Source: Kocuria marina
GTDB lineage: Bacteria > Actinomycetota > Actinomycetes > Actinomycetales > Micrococcaceae
Assembly: GCA_014652975.1 (NCBI GenBank)
Contig: BMZV01000002.1
Span: 62,001 to 126,000 of the forward strand
Direction: 5' to 3'
Length of the DNA: 64,000 nucleotides
Shown one piece after another: positions 8,801 through 16,571 of this stretch. Below the pieces are notes generated by a model. It searched no databases and was not told where the DNA came from. It worked only from the letters and a program-made list of their open reading frames with translations. Within the stretch, counting starts at the first letter, position 1. The number at the start of each line of letters is the position of its first letter. A program made the translations under genes and the position numbers.

Positions 8801-9285
8801 ACTACCAGAACTCGCGCACCAAGTACGGGGACATCTCCCTCCTGCACACCCGCGACTTCCTGTACGGGCTGAAACAGGACCACGAGCACGTCATCTCGCT
8901 CGGCAAGGGGGTGCGGCTGCTGGTCACCCTGCAGGCGATCTCCGAACCGGACGAGAAGGGGATGCGTACGGTCATGGTGACCCTCAATGGTCAGCTGCGC
9001 CTGCTCGAGATCCGCGACGAGTCGGTGAAGTCCCAGGCCGTGGAGACCGAGAAGGCGGACACCTCCAAGCCCGGGCACGTGGCGGCACCCTTCGCAGGTG
9101 CGGTCACGGTCACGGTCTCCGAGGGGGCAAAGGTCGCCGCGGGGGACTCAGTGGCCACGATCGAGGCCATGAAGATGGAGGCGTCCATCACTGCGCCGGT
9201 CTCGGGCACGGTCTCCCGCGTGGCACTTGCGGACACCGCGCACGTCAGCGGCGGGGACCTGGTGCTGGTGATCGATCCCGAGTGA
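5836..9285 (+). CDS. pyc: Pyruvate carboxylase
   Basis: Biotin enzyme of 1149 residues that converts pyruvate, bicarbonate and ATP to oxaloacetate, the anaplerotic step feeding the TCA cycle. Domains in order: biotin carboxylase (about 1-450; MFSKILVANRGEIAIR start, glycine loop AGGGGRGMR near 162-170), carboxyltransferase with HMGL-like barrel (about 545-810; FRDAHQSLLATR, metal motif HLHTHDT), PYC/OADA domain, and C-terminal biotinyl domain with EAMKMEA and biotin acceptor Lys1113. The ATG at 5836 is chosen because the family begins MFxKILVANRGE; the in-frame GTG at 5794 would add 14 atypical residues. The length is normal for single-chain enzymes. Confidence 0.97.
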   Translation: MFSKILVANRGEIAIRAFRAAYELGAKTVAVFPYEDRNSIHRQKSDEAYHIGEEGHPVRAYLDVAEIVRVAKESGADAIYPGYGFLSENPDLARAAEAEGITFVGPRAEILELAGNKVEALRAARRAGIPTLESSDPSSDKETLIEAAEKIGFPVFVKAVAGGGGRGMRRVEKPEQLAEALDAAMREADTAFGDPTVFIEQAVLRPRHIEVQILADNEGNIVHLFERDCSLQRRHQKVIEIAPAPHLDEEIRDALHRDAVKFAKELGYVNAGTVEFLVDTAGERAGQHVFIEMNPRIQVEHTVTEEITDVDLVQSQLRIAAGESLDDLGISQDALRVRGAALQCRITTEDPANDFRPDVGKVSAYRSAGGAGVRLDGGTLYAGAEISPHFDSMLVKLTCRGRDYTTAVHRARRALAEFRIRGIATNIQFLQAVLHNPDFLAGDVATDFIENHPDLLKGKGSADRGTRALNYLAEVTVNKPHGERIDGMDPRDKLPHYPGDKRDEPFRSPFDGPSSHEVPSGWRQVLQEQGPEGFARTLRNYEPLAVTSTTFRDAHQSLLATRVRTRDLLAAAPAYAHLLPGLLSVEAWGGATYDVALRFLGEDPWERLRLLREAMPNIPIQMLLRGRNTVGYTPYPVEVTNAFVAEAAETGVDIFRIFDALNDVEQMRPAIEAVRATGTAVAEVTLCYTGNLLDPQENVYTLDYYLDLAQQCVDAGAHILAIKDMAGLLRPEAARRLVAALRERFDLPVHLHTHDTAGGQLATLLAAAEAGVDAVDAASASMAGTTSQVSGSALVAALENTDRDTGLDLDAVSDMEPYWEVVRSIYKPFESGLTGPTGRVYRHEIPGGQLSNLRQQAIALGLGEKFEAIEDMYHAADRMLGHLVKVTPSSKVVGDLALQLVGMDVDPAEFEADPRKFDIPDSVINFLAGELGTPPAGWPEPFRSKALEGRTVHLADEELSEQDVEELAQPGEVRRAALNRLLFPGPTRDYQNSRTKYGDISLLHTRDFLYGLKQDHEHVISLGKGVRLLVTLQAISEPDEKGMRTVMVTLNGQLRLLEIRDESVKSQAVETEKADTSKPGHVAAPFAGAVTVTVSEGAKVAAGDSVATIEAMKMEASITAPVSGTVSRVALADTAHVSGGDLVLVIDPE

Positions 9286-9331
9286 CGGATCCCGCCGCCC
9301 CGCCTGTCCTCGGACGCGCGGGGCGGCGGCC

Positions 9332-9337
9332 TAGGAT
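9332..9337 (+). promoter_or_regulatory. Candidate -10 element of mtr (leaderless type)
   Basis: TAGGAT ends 7 bases before the ATG at 9345, inside the short gap after pyc. This suggests that mtr has its own leaderless transcript in addition to any read-through from pyc. Confidence 0.5.
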
Positions 9338-9344
9338 GGGGCAC

Positions 9345-10772
9345 ATGCGTTCTTTCGACCTGATCATCGTGGGCTCCGGCTCCGGCAACTCCATCCTTAC
9401 AGACGAGTACGCGGACCTCGACGTCGCCATCGTGGAACCCGGCCGGTTCGGGGGGACGTGTCTGAACGTGGGGTGCATCCCCACCAAGATGTACGCGTAC
9501 CCGGCCACCGTGGGGGACCAAGCGCGGGACGCCATACGGCTGGGCCTGGACGCCGTGATCGAGGGTGTGGACTGGCCCGGCATGCGGGATCGCATCTTCG
9601 CCCGGATCGACGCGATCTCCAAGAACGGGCTGCAGTACCGCGAGTCGCTCGACAACGTCACGGTGATCCAGGAGTACGTGCACTTCGTGGAACCCAAGGT
9701 CCTCGAGACCGAGTCCGGGCAGCGGATCACCGCCGATGAGATCGTGCTGGCCAACGGTTCGCGGGTCAGCATCCCCGACGTGCTGGGTACCGACCTGCCC
9801 GGGGTGCATACCTCGGACACCGTGATGCGCCTGGACGAGTTCCCCCGAGACGTCATCGTGGTGGGCGGCGGGTACGTGGCCGCCGAGTTCTGCCACGTTT
9901 TCCGCGGACTGGGCGCCTCCGTGACCCAGCTCAACCGTTCGCAGCGCTTGTTGCGCGAACACGACGACACGATCGCCGAACGCTTCACGCGCGAGGCCGC
10001 CGAACAGTGGGACCTACAACTCGGGTGGACGCTCTCCGGGATCGAGCGTGCCGAGGACGGCCGCCTGACGGTGTCGGCGCAGGCCTCCGACGGTTCCGCA
10101 CAGCACTGGGACGGCACCGCCGACGTCGTCCTGCTGGCCACGGGGCGCGTCCCCAATGCGGACACGCTGCGCCCGGAAGCCGCCCACCTGGACGTCACCG
10201 GCGGCGGTCTGCTCGCCGTGGACGAGTACCAGCGTGTGCTCTCGGACGGGGAACCCGTGACCGGCGTGTGGGCCCTCGGGGACGTGTGCTCCCCGTACCA
10301 GCTCAAGCACGTGGCCAACGCCGAGGCCCGCACGGTCTCCCACAACGTGGTGCACCCGCAGGATCTGCGCGCGACCGATCACCGCTACGTGCCGTCCGCG
10401 GTGTTCACTGAACCGCAGATCGCGTCCGTGGGCATGACCGAGGTCCAGGCCCGCGACTGGGCCGCCCGGAACGACGAGCGGATCACGATCAAGGAACAGG
10501 ACTTCGGGGACGTGGCCTACGGCTGGGCCATGGAGGACCACGCCGGGATCTGCAAACTCATCGCGAACGCCCGCACCGGCGAGCTGCTGGGGGCACACCT
10601 CATCGGCCGCGATTCCTCCAACCTGATCCAGCCGCTCGTCCAGGGCATGTCCTTCGGGCTGCGGGCCCACGAAATGGCACGCGGCCAGTACTGGATCCAC
10701 CCCGCGCTCGCGGAGGTGGTGGAGAACGCGCTACTGGGTCTGGACGTCCCCGGGCAGCGCACGGAGGACTAA
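9345..10772 (+). CDS. mtr: Mycothione reductase
   Basis: Flavin disulfide reductase that uses NADPH to reduce mycothione to mycothiol, the actinobacterial low-molecular-weight thiol. The 475-residue protein shows the FAD-binding GSGSG (10-14), the redox-active disulfide GGTCLNVGCIPTK with Cys39 and Cys44, the NADPH-binding GGGYVAAEF, the second FAD motif (WALGDVC) and the C-terminal dimerisation domain with the active-site HP(A) motif (YWIHPALAEVVENAL). Mycothione reductase is favoured over dihydrolipoamide dehydrogenase or mercuric reductase by the compact N-terminus and the ANGSRVSIP region. The start at 9345 fits the -10 spacing; an upstream ATG at 9336 is less likely. Confidence 0.9.
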   Translation: MRSFDLIIVGSGSGNSILTDEYADLDVAIVEPGRFGGTCLNVGCIPTKMYAYPATVGDQARDAIRLGLDAVIEGVDWPGMRDRIFARIDAISKNGLQYRESLDNVTVIQEYVHFVEPKVLETESGQRITADEIVLANGSRVSIPDVLGTDLPGVHTSDTVMRLDEFPRDVIVVGGGYVAAEFCHVFRGLGASVTQLNRSQRLLREHDDTIAERFTREAAEQWDLQLGWTLSGIERAEDGRLTVSAQASDGSAQHWDGTADVVLLATGRVPNADTLRPEAAHLDVTGGGLLAVDEYQRVLSDGEPVTGVWALGDVCSPYQLKHVANAEARTVSHNVVHPQDLRATDHRYVPSAVFTEPQIASVGMTEVQARDWAARNDERITIKEQDFGDVAYGWAMEDHAGICKLIANARTGELLGAHLIGRDSSNLIQPLVQGMSFGLRAHEMARGQYWIHPALAEVVENALLGLDVPGQRTED

Positions 10773-10793
10773 ACCGGGCCCCCGGAGCCCGGT
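10773..10793. terminator. Hairpin between convergent mtr and fadD
   Basis: ACCGGGC/GCCCGGT, a 7-bp GC-rich stem with a 7-base loop directly after the mtr stop codon. No U-run follows, so termination strength is uncertain. Confidence 0.45.
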
Positions 10794-10842
10794 ATGCGAA
10801 GCGCAGTTCCTGGCCCGGGCACCCCACGGCGTCGGCGGGCTG

Positions 10843-12651
10843 TCAGCGCGCGTAGATGTCCTCGATCTCGCGCGCGAAGTCCTGGGCGACCTTGGCCCGC
10901 TTGAGCTTCATGGACGGAGTGAGGTGGCCGTCCTCGATCGTGAGGTCACGGTCCAGGATGCGGAAGGCCTTGATGCCCTCCGCGCGGGAGACCTTGGCGT
11001 TGGCGTGGTCCACGATCTTCTTGACGTGGTCGATGACGGCCTCCTCGCGTGCGGCCCGGTCGACGCTCATGTGCGGATCCAGCCCGAGTCCGGGCAGCAC
11101 CTTGGGCAGCGTCTCGGGGTCCAGGGTGATCAGGGCGGCCACGAAGGGGCGGTCGTCCCCGACGACCATGATCTGCCCCACGGTCGCGGAGGCGCGGATG
11201 GGGTCCTCGAGTTGGTTGGGGATCACGTTCTTGCCGCCCGCGGTGACGATGATCTCCTTCTTGCGCCCCGTGACCGTGAGCAGCCCCTCGTCGTCCAGGT
11301 GGCCCAGGTCCCCGGTGGCGAACCAACCGTCGAAGAACGCCTCGGCGGTCTTATCGGGCAGCCCGTGGTAGCCCTTGAACACGTTGGCGCCGCGCACGAG
11401 GATTTCCCCGTCCGCGGCGATCGCGACTTCGTTGCCGGGGATCGGGTGGCCCACCGTGCCGAGCCGGTTGAGGCTCGGGAAGTTCGCCGCGATGGGGGCG
11501 GTCGTCTCGGTGAGCCCGTAGCCCTCGACCACGTACACACCGATCCCGTTGAAGAAGTGCGCGAGGTAGTCGCCCAGACTCGCACCCCCGGAGACGGCAT
11601 AGCGCACGTCCCCGCCCATGGCCTGGCGCAGCGTGGAGTACACGAGCTTGTCGTAGAGGCGGTGGCGGGCTTCGAGCAGCGGCGGCACGGGGCCCTTCAC
11701 GGCGGCGCGTGACCACGCGACGGCGGTCGCAACGGCCCGCTCGAAGATCAGCTTCTTCACGGGCGAACCGGCCTGGGCCTTGAACCGCGCGCCCACCAGA
11801 ATCTTCTCGAACACGCGGGGCACGGCCAGGATGAACGTGGGCTTGAACCGGGCGAGGTCGTCCATGAGGTGGGAGACATCCGGCGTGTGGGCCAGGGTGA
11901 TCCCGGCGTCCAGGGACGTGACCTCCACGAACCGGGCGAACACGTGCGCGAGCGGCAGGAACATGAGGGTGCGGGACCCCCCGGCCATGACGGCACCGGC
12001 CACCGGGATGGTGTTCTGCGAGCACGACACGAAATTGCGGTGGGTCAGTTCGCAGCCCTTGGGCGCACCCGTGGTCCCCGAGGTGTAGATGAGGGTCGCG
12101 ACGTCGTCCAGGGTCACGCCGTCGTAGGGCGTCTGCAGATCCGTGCGGTCGGCGCCGCCCGCGATCATGGCCTCCAGGGAGTTTTCGCTGGAGGCGGTGT
12201 CGAAGACGCAGATTCGCCGGGCGGCCGCGAACTCCGTGATCCCGGTGGCCCGCTGCACGCGTTCGGCCAGTTCGTCGGTCTCCACGAAGATCGCCACGGC
12301 CTGCGAATCAGACATGATGTGGGCGATCTGATCGGGGGAGGACGTGTCGTAGACGGGCACCGGCACTGCGCCGACCCACCACAGGGCGAAGTCCACGAGC
12401 GTCCACTCGTAGCGCGTGCGGCTCAGCAGGCCCACGCGCTCGCCGGGGCGGATGCCCTTCGCGGCGATCCCACGGGCCAGGGCCACGACCTCGTCACGGA
12501 ACTGTCGCGCCGTGACGTCCCGCTCGCGCCCTTCTGCGAGCACGGTGTACAGCACCGTGTCGGGTTTCTGCTCGGCGCGTTCGGCGAGGATGTGGGCGAT
12601 GCCGGGGTACGGCAGGGGATCGACGATGGCCGGGGCGCTGACGCGTCGCAT
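10843..12651 (-). CDS. Long-chain fatty-acid-CoA ligase (FadD15 type)
   Basis: Adenylate-forming enzyme of 602 residues that activates long-chain fatty acids to acyl-CoA. The AMP-binding P-loop IYTSGTTGAPKG lies at 188-199, followed by the linker motifs GYGLTETTAP and DGWFATGDLGHLDDEGLLTVTGRKKE and the C-terminal lysine domain (LTPSMKLKR). The long insertion and sequence pattern match the FadD15/AMP-forming long-chain family rather than acetyl-CoA synthetase. The start ATG at 12651 has an AGGAAGGTG ribosome site. A PlsC acyltransferase gene lies 1.5 kb away, consistent with a lipid neighbourhood. It is transcribed towards mtr (convergent). Confidence 0.9.
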   Translation of the reverse strand: MRRVSAPAIVDPLPYPGIAHILAERAEQKPDTVLYTVLAEGRERDVTARQFRDEVVALARGIAAKGIRPGERVGLLSRTRYEWTLVDFALWWVGAVPVPVYDTSSPDQIAHIMSDSQAVAIFVETDELAERVQRATGITEFAAARRICVFDTASSENSLEAMIAGGADRTDLQTPYDGVTLDDVATLIYTSGTTGAPKGCELTHRNFVSCSQNTIPVAGAVMAGGSRTLMFLPLAHVFARFVEVTSLDAGITLAHTPDVSHLMDDLARFKPTFILAVPRVFEKILVGARFKAQAGSPVKKLIFERAVATAVAWSRAAVKGPVPPLLEARHRLYDKLVYSTLRQAMGGDVRYAVSGGASLGDYLAHFFNGIGVYVVEGYGLTETTAPIAANFPSLNRLGTVGHPIPGNEVAIAADGEILVRGANVFKGYHGLPDKTAEAFFDGWFATGDLGHLDDEGLLTVTGRKKEIIVTAGGKNVIPNQLEDPIRASATVGQIMVVGDDRPFVAALITLDPETLPKVLPGLGLDPHMSVDRAAREEAVIDHVKKIVDHANAKVSRAEGIKAFRILDRDLTIEDGHLTPSMKLKRAKVAQDFAREIEDIYAR

Positions 12652-12683
12652 GGAGGGGCACCTTCCTGATGGGAACGGCTCTC

Positions 12684-12689
12684 AGCCTA
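12684..12689 (-). promoter_or_regulatory. Candidate -10 element for the acyl-CoA ligase gene
   Basis: On the minus strand TAGGCT lies about 33 bases before the ATG at 12651, leaving a leader that contains the AGGAAGG ribosome site. No clear -35 was found. Confidence 0.4.
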
Positions 12690-12818
12690 CTGTGTGTCGC
12701 GCCTCACTCCCGGCATATACTGGACGTGTCCACCACATGACGGCGACCCCGGCAGGATTGTGGCGGAGACGCCCGCGTCCGGGGAGCCGGCCCCGCTGGA
12801 ACGCGCCGCGCGGACGCG

Positions 12819-13232
12819 TCAGACGACGGCGCCGTCGTCGTCCTCGGGGGAGTCCTGCGGCAGCGCGCGGAAGACCAGGTACAGACCCGCGACCAGACCC
12901 ACGAGGCCCAGCAGCCACATAACCGGGGGCAGGGGACCGGGCAACAGGGCGAGTCCGACCATGATCACGATGACCGCGAGCACGGTGCTCAGGGCGCGCA
13001 GCATGGCGGGGGAGATCCCGCTCGTAACGGGCCCGGGATCAGGCTCGTAGCGTTCGTCCTCCCGGGTGTCCCGCAGTTCGACGGGGATCTCCTCGGCCGG
13101 TTGCTCGCGGGGCTCCCACGGGAAGTCCTCGGCCCACGGTTCGAGGTCCTCGTCGTCGCGGGGGACGTCGTCCCACGAGTTGCCGCGGATGATCCGCTCG
13201 AACGGGTCCTCCGGTGGTTGGCGTGAACTCAC
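12819..13232 (-). CDS. Small membrane protein of unknown function
   Basis: A 137-residue protein. The first 65 residues are acidic and Trp/Pro-rich (DDVPRDDEDLEPWAEDFPWE), and two hydrophobic helices follow (about 78-98 and 103-123) separated by a PGPLPPV turn; the tail ends DDDGAVV. The GTG start at 13232 overlaps the TGA of the upstream hydrolase gene (GTGA), so the two are translationally coupled. The layout of acidic cytosolic N-terminus plus two C-terminal helices recurs in unnamed actinobacterial membrane proteins; I do not recognise a family and assign no function. Confidence 0.75.
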   Translation of the reverse strand: MSSRQPPEDPFERIIRGNSWDDVPRDDEDLEPWAEDFPWEPREQPAEEIPVELRDTREDERYEPDPGPVTSGISPAMLRALSTVLAVIVIMVGLALLPGPLPPVMWLLGLVGLVAGLYLVFRALPQDSPEDDDGAVV

Positions 13233-14020
13233 GACGGGTCCTCGGGGAGGAACTGCTCGCCCCGGGACAACCGCTGGACCGCGTCCCGGGAGATCCGTTC
13301 GAGCAGTGGGGCATCGTGATCCAGGGTGGCTACGTGGTAGCTGTTCTGCAGAGCGACCACGCGGACGTCCCCGGAACTGTGCTCGGCCACCAGGTCCGCG
13401 GAGCCCCCGGAGACGATGTGGTCCACCTCGGAACGGAACACCACGGTGGGCGCGGTGATCGCAGGGAGCATGCGCACGGTCCGGTGCATCAGCACGTTCA
13501 ACTGCGCGACGGCGGCCAGGGGCGTGCGGTCGTAGGTGGACTCCAGGACGTCCTCCTTCTTGACGTCGCCACCGATCCCGGGCAGGGACGCGACCACGGG
13601 ACTCATCAGGTGACTGAACCGCGCCATCCGGTTCACGAGGGACAGCGCGGGGTTCACGAGCAGCACCCCGGCGACCTCCCGCCGGGCCGCGGTGTGCAGG
13701 GCCAGCGCGCCGCCCATGGACAGCCCGCCCACGACCACGCGGTCGTGCTCGCGGCGCAACGCCCAGTACTGTTCGTCCACGGCGTCCCGCCAGGCCTGCC
13801 ACGGTTGTTCGGCCAGTTCCTCCCACTGCGTCCCGTGCCCGGGCAGCAGGGGGACGCGCACGCCCGGGTGGGCTCCGGCGTCGTCGGTGGCCTCGTGGAC
13901 GGCGTGCGCCCAATCCCGCACGGAGGCCGTGGTGGCCGTGAAGCCGTGCAGTAGGAGGACCCCCACGGAGGAGGAGCCGGGAAGGTGCAGGGGGCCGTGG
14001 AGTTGCTGATCGGAGAACAT
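13229..14020 (-). CDS. Alpha/beta hydrolase, carboxylesterase/monoacylglycerol-lipase type
   Basis: A 263-residue serine hydrolase. The oxyanion-hole LLLHGFTAT is at 22-30, the nucleophile elbow GLSMGG has Ser101, and the probable triad is completed by Asp200 (RSEVDHIV) and His229 (NSYHVATLD), an arrangement typical of Est30-like carboxylesterases. No signal peptide is present, so it is cytosolic. The ATG at 14020 begins directly with MFSDQQLHG; an upstream in-frame extension to 14284 overlaps the divergent plsC and is rejected. It is coupled to the membrane-protein gene downstream. The substrate is unknown; a lipid or ester is plausible from the neighbouring genes. Confidence 0.87.
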   Translation of the reverse strand: MFSDQQLHGPLHLPGSSSVGVLLLHGFTATTASVRDWAHAVHEATDDAGAHPGVRVPLLPGHGTQWEELAEQPWQAWRDAVDEQYWALRREHDRVVVGGLSMGGALALHTAARREVAGVLLVNPALSLVNRMARFSHLMSPVVASLPGIGGDVKKEDVLESTYDRTPLAAVAQLNVLMHRTVRMLPAITAPTVVFRSEVDHIVSGGSADLVAEHSSGDVRVVALQNSYHVATLDHDAPLLERISRDAVQRLSRGEQFLPEDPS

Positions 14021-14161
14021 GGCGCCATTGTGCCAGCCGCCGCGAGAACTCGTGAGAGAATGTGGCGGAACAAAGGCACGGTGCCGCGTGTGCGCACCGG
14101 TGCACGGCCGGGCCACCGCGGGCATCCGGTGACTCCCGCGATGACGAAAGGGCTCCCGCTC

Positions 14162-15016
14162 ATGGTGTACATGTTCTTGAAGACCTACGTGGTGGGCCCC
14201 GTGGTCAACCTGGTGTGCCGACCCACCGTGGTGGGTCTGGAGAACGTCCCCGAGCACGGCCCCGCGATCCTCGCGAGCAACCACCTGTCCGTCCCGGACG
14301 CCGTCTTTATGCCCGTGGCCGTGCCGCGCCAGGTGTATTTCCTGGCCAAGTCCGAGTACTTCACGACCCCCGGACTCAAGGGGCGCGTGATCGGCGCGTT
14401 CTTCAAAGCCATCAACCAGATCCCCATGGACCGCAGGGGTGGCAAGGCCAGCGCCAAATCGCTCAGTGCCGGTGGCCAGGCACTCGCCGAGGGCAAGCTG
14501 ATCGGGATCTACCCGGAGGGCACACGCTCCCCGGACGGTCGGCTCTACAAGGGGAAGATCGGTGTGGCCCGCCTCGCGCTGGAGACCGGGGCCCCCGTGA
14601 TCCCCGTGGCGATGTTCGGCACGGACAAGATGCAGCCCCTGGGCTCACGGTTCCCGGATCCGCGCCGTGCCAAGGTCACCACGGTCTTCGGTGAGCCCAT
14701 GGACTTCTCGGACCTGATGTCCCGGCGCGGGGACCACGCGACCATGCGCCGCGTGACGGACGAGATCATGGCCGCGATCCAGAAGATCTCTGGCCAGGAG
14801 ATGGCGGACGTCTACGCTGCCGATCACAAGCGCGCGCTCGCCGAGGAGAAGACCGCAGCGCTCAAGAACCAGGCCCGCGACGTCGTCGAGGCCACCCGGG
14901 ACAAGGGACGCGCGGTCACGGACGCCGTGTCCCAGCAGGCGAGCAACCTGGGCGCCAAACTGCAGGGACGTTCACATGACGGAACGGACGAGCGCGGTCC
15001 CAAGGAATCCGCCTAG
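14162..15016 (+). CDS. plsC: 1-acyl-sn-glycerol-3-phosphate acyltransferase family protein
   Basis: Membrane-associated acyltransferase of 284 residues, probably acylating lysophosphatidic acid in phospholipid synthesis. The HX4D catalytic motif is NHLSVPD (about residues 40-46), the glycerol-phosphate motif is YPEGTRSPDG, and VIPVAMFGTDKM fits motif IV. The start at 14162 is preferred for its AAAGGG ribosome site; ATG 14141 and more distal starts are possible. The last 65 residues form a charged Ala/Lys/Gln helix not needed for catalysis. It is divergent from the hydrolase gene and directly upstream of aroG (Rv2182c-like position). Confidence 0.88.
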   Translation: MVYMFLKTYVVGPVVNLVCRPTVVGLENVPEHGPAILASNHLSVPDAVFMPVAVPRQVYFLAKSEYFTTPGLKGRVIGAFFKAINQIPMDRRGGKASAKSLSAGGQALAEGKLIGIYPEGTRSPDGRLYKGKIGVARLALETGAPVIPVAMFGTDKMQPLGSRFPDPRRAKVTTVFGEPMDFSDLMSRRGDHATMRRVTDEIMAAIQKISGQEMADVYAADHKRALAEEKTAALKNQARDVVEATRDKGRAVTDAVSQQASNLGAKLQGRSHDGTDERGPKESA

Positions 15017-15019
15017 ACT
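15014..15019 (+). promoter_or_regulatory. Candidate -10 element of aroG (leaderless type)
   Basis: TAGACT overlaps the plsC stop codon and ends 6 bases before the aroG ATG at 15026, with no ribosome-binding site between. Confidence 0.55.
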
Positions 15020-15025
15020 GTCCGA

Positions 15026-16420
15026 ATGAGTTCCATAACCCTGCCTGAACAGATCCGAACCGTGTCGTCCCCCTCCCCGAGCGCGGCGAACTATCCCGGC
15101 CTGGACGAGTGGCGGGACAAGACGATCGGTCAGCACCCCCAGTGGGCGCAGCACCCCGACTTCGCGAGCAGCATGCAGGAGCTCAACGCCGTCCCGCCCC
15201 TCGTGTTCGCGGGGGAGGTCGACCGGCTGCGCGCGCGCCTGGCCCAGGTGGCCAACGGTGAGGCGTTCTTCCTGCAGGGCGGCGACTGCGCCGAGACGTT
15301 TGCCGGTGCCACCGCGGACAAGATCTCGGCCCGGGTGCGCACGCTGCTGCAGATGGCCGTGGTGCTCACGTACGGCGCGTCGCTGCCCGTGGTCAAGATG
15401 GGGCGCATGGCGGGGCAGTTCTCCAAGCCGCGTTCGTCCAACGACGAGACCCGCGACGGCGTGACCCTGCCCTCGTTCCGTGGGGAGATGGTCAACGGTT
15501 TCGACTTCACCGAGGAGTCCCGCGTTCACGATCCCAAGCGGATGGTGCGCGGTTACCACACGTCCGCGTCCACGCTGAACCTGATTCGCGCCTTCACCCA
15601 GGGCGGGTTCGCGGACCTGCGCCGCGTGCACGCGTGGAACATGGGCTTCGCGGCCAACCCGGCATACGCCCGCTACGAGTCCATGGCGCGCGAGATCGAC
15701 CACGCGGTGAAGTTCATGGCCGCGTGCGGCTCCGACTTCGACGCTCTCAAGACCACCGAGTTCTTCGCGGGTCACGAGGCGCTGCTGCTTGACTACGAGC
15801 GTGCACTGACCCGCATCGACTCCCGCACGAACCTGCCGTACGGCACATCCGCGCACTTCCTGTGGATCGGGGAGCGCACGCGCGAACTCGACGGCGCGCA
15901 CGTGGACCTGCTCTCCCGGTTGCGCAATCCCATCGGCGTCAAGCTCGGCCCGTCCACCACGGGCGACGACGCCCTGCGGCTCATCGATGCCCTGGACCCC
16001 GAGCGCGAGCCGGGTCGTCTGACGTTCATCACCCGCATGGGTGCCAAGAACATCCGCGAGAAGCTGCCCCCGGTGATCCAGGCCGTGGAGGCGTCGGGTG
16101 CCAAGCCCGTGTGGGTCACGGACCCCATGCACGGCAACACGGTCTCGCTGCCCTCGGGGTACAAGACCCGCAACTTCGACGACGTCGTGGATGAGGTCCG
16201 CGGCTTCTTCGAGGTGCACCGCGCGCTGGGTACGTTCCCGGGCGGCATCCACGTGGAGATGACCGGTGACGACGTCGCGGAGTGCCTGGGCGGGTCCGAC
16301 CCGGTCAACGAGTCCTCGTTCGCCGAACGCTACGAGACGCTGTGCGACCCCCGGTTGAACCACATGCAGTCCCTGGAGATCGCGTTCCTTGTCGCGGAGT
16401 ACCTCTCCCAGCAGAACTGA
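15026..16420 (+). CDS. aroG: 3-deoxy-7-phosphoheptulonate synthase, class II
   Basis: First enzyme of the shikimate pathway: it condenses phosphoenolpyruvate and erythrose 4-phosphate to DAHP, leading to chorismate and aromatic amino acids. The 464-residue length and sequence match class II (plant/actinobacterial) enzymes. The metal-binding GGDCAE has Cys88; other family signatures are KMGRMAGQFSKPRS, SFRGEMVNG, the GERTRELDGAHV substrate loop, WVTDPMHGNT and GGIHVEMTG. In mycobacteria this class is feedback-regulated and interacts with chorismate mutase; no such partner is visible here. It lies in the same order as in M. tuberculosis, between plsC and the PknL-type kinase. Confidence 0.97.
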   Translation: MSSITLPEQIRTVSSPSPSAANYPGLDEWRDKTIGQHPQWAQHPDFASSMQELNAVPPLVFAGEVDRLRARLAQVANGEAFFLQGGDCAETFAGATADKISARVRTLLQMAVVLTYGASLPVVKMGRMAGQFSKPRSSNDETRDGVTLPSFRGEMVNGFDFTEESRVHDPKRMVRGYHTSASTLNLIRAFTQGGFADLRRVHAWNMGFAANPAYARYESMAREIDHAVKFMAACGSDFDALKTTEFFAGHEALLLDYERALTRIDSRTNLPYGTSAHFLWIGERTRELDGAHVDLLSRLRNPIGVKLGPSTTGDDALRLIDALDPEREPGRLTFITRMGAKNIREKLPPVIQAVEASGAKPVWVTDPMHGNTVSLPSGYKTRNFDDVVDEVRGFFEVHRALGTFPGGIHVEMTGDDVAECLGGSDPVNESSFAERYETLCDPRLNHMQSLEIAFLVAEYLSQQN

Positions 16421-16433
16421 TCCGTTGACATGC

Positions 16434-16466
16434 GATGACCCCGGCACCGTTGGTGCCGGGGTCATC
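16434..16466. terminator. Bidirectional intrinsic terminator between aroG and the kinase gene
   Basis: A perfect 15-bp stem (GATGACCCCGGCACC and its complement) with a 3-base loop, followed by TTTC. It sits 14 bases after the aroG stop in the convergent gap, so it can serve both transcripts. Confidence 0.85.
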
Positions 16467-16571
16467 TTTCGTGTGTCAGGCGTCCGTGTCGTCATCGCCT
16501 TCGGGGCGCGGGTGTCACGGCGTGGTCGTGACAGCACGGTCGCCACTCATGCGGTCGTGTCCGCACGACCG

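Noticed and set aside
12694..13050. A plus-strand open frame with a TATACT-like -10 near 12716
   Set aside because: It is antisense to the small membrane-protein gene, low complexity and without a ribosome site.
13229..14284. Hydrolase start at 14284
   Set aside because: It would overlap divergent plsC by more than 100 bases; the ATG at 14020 begins the recognisable fold.
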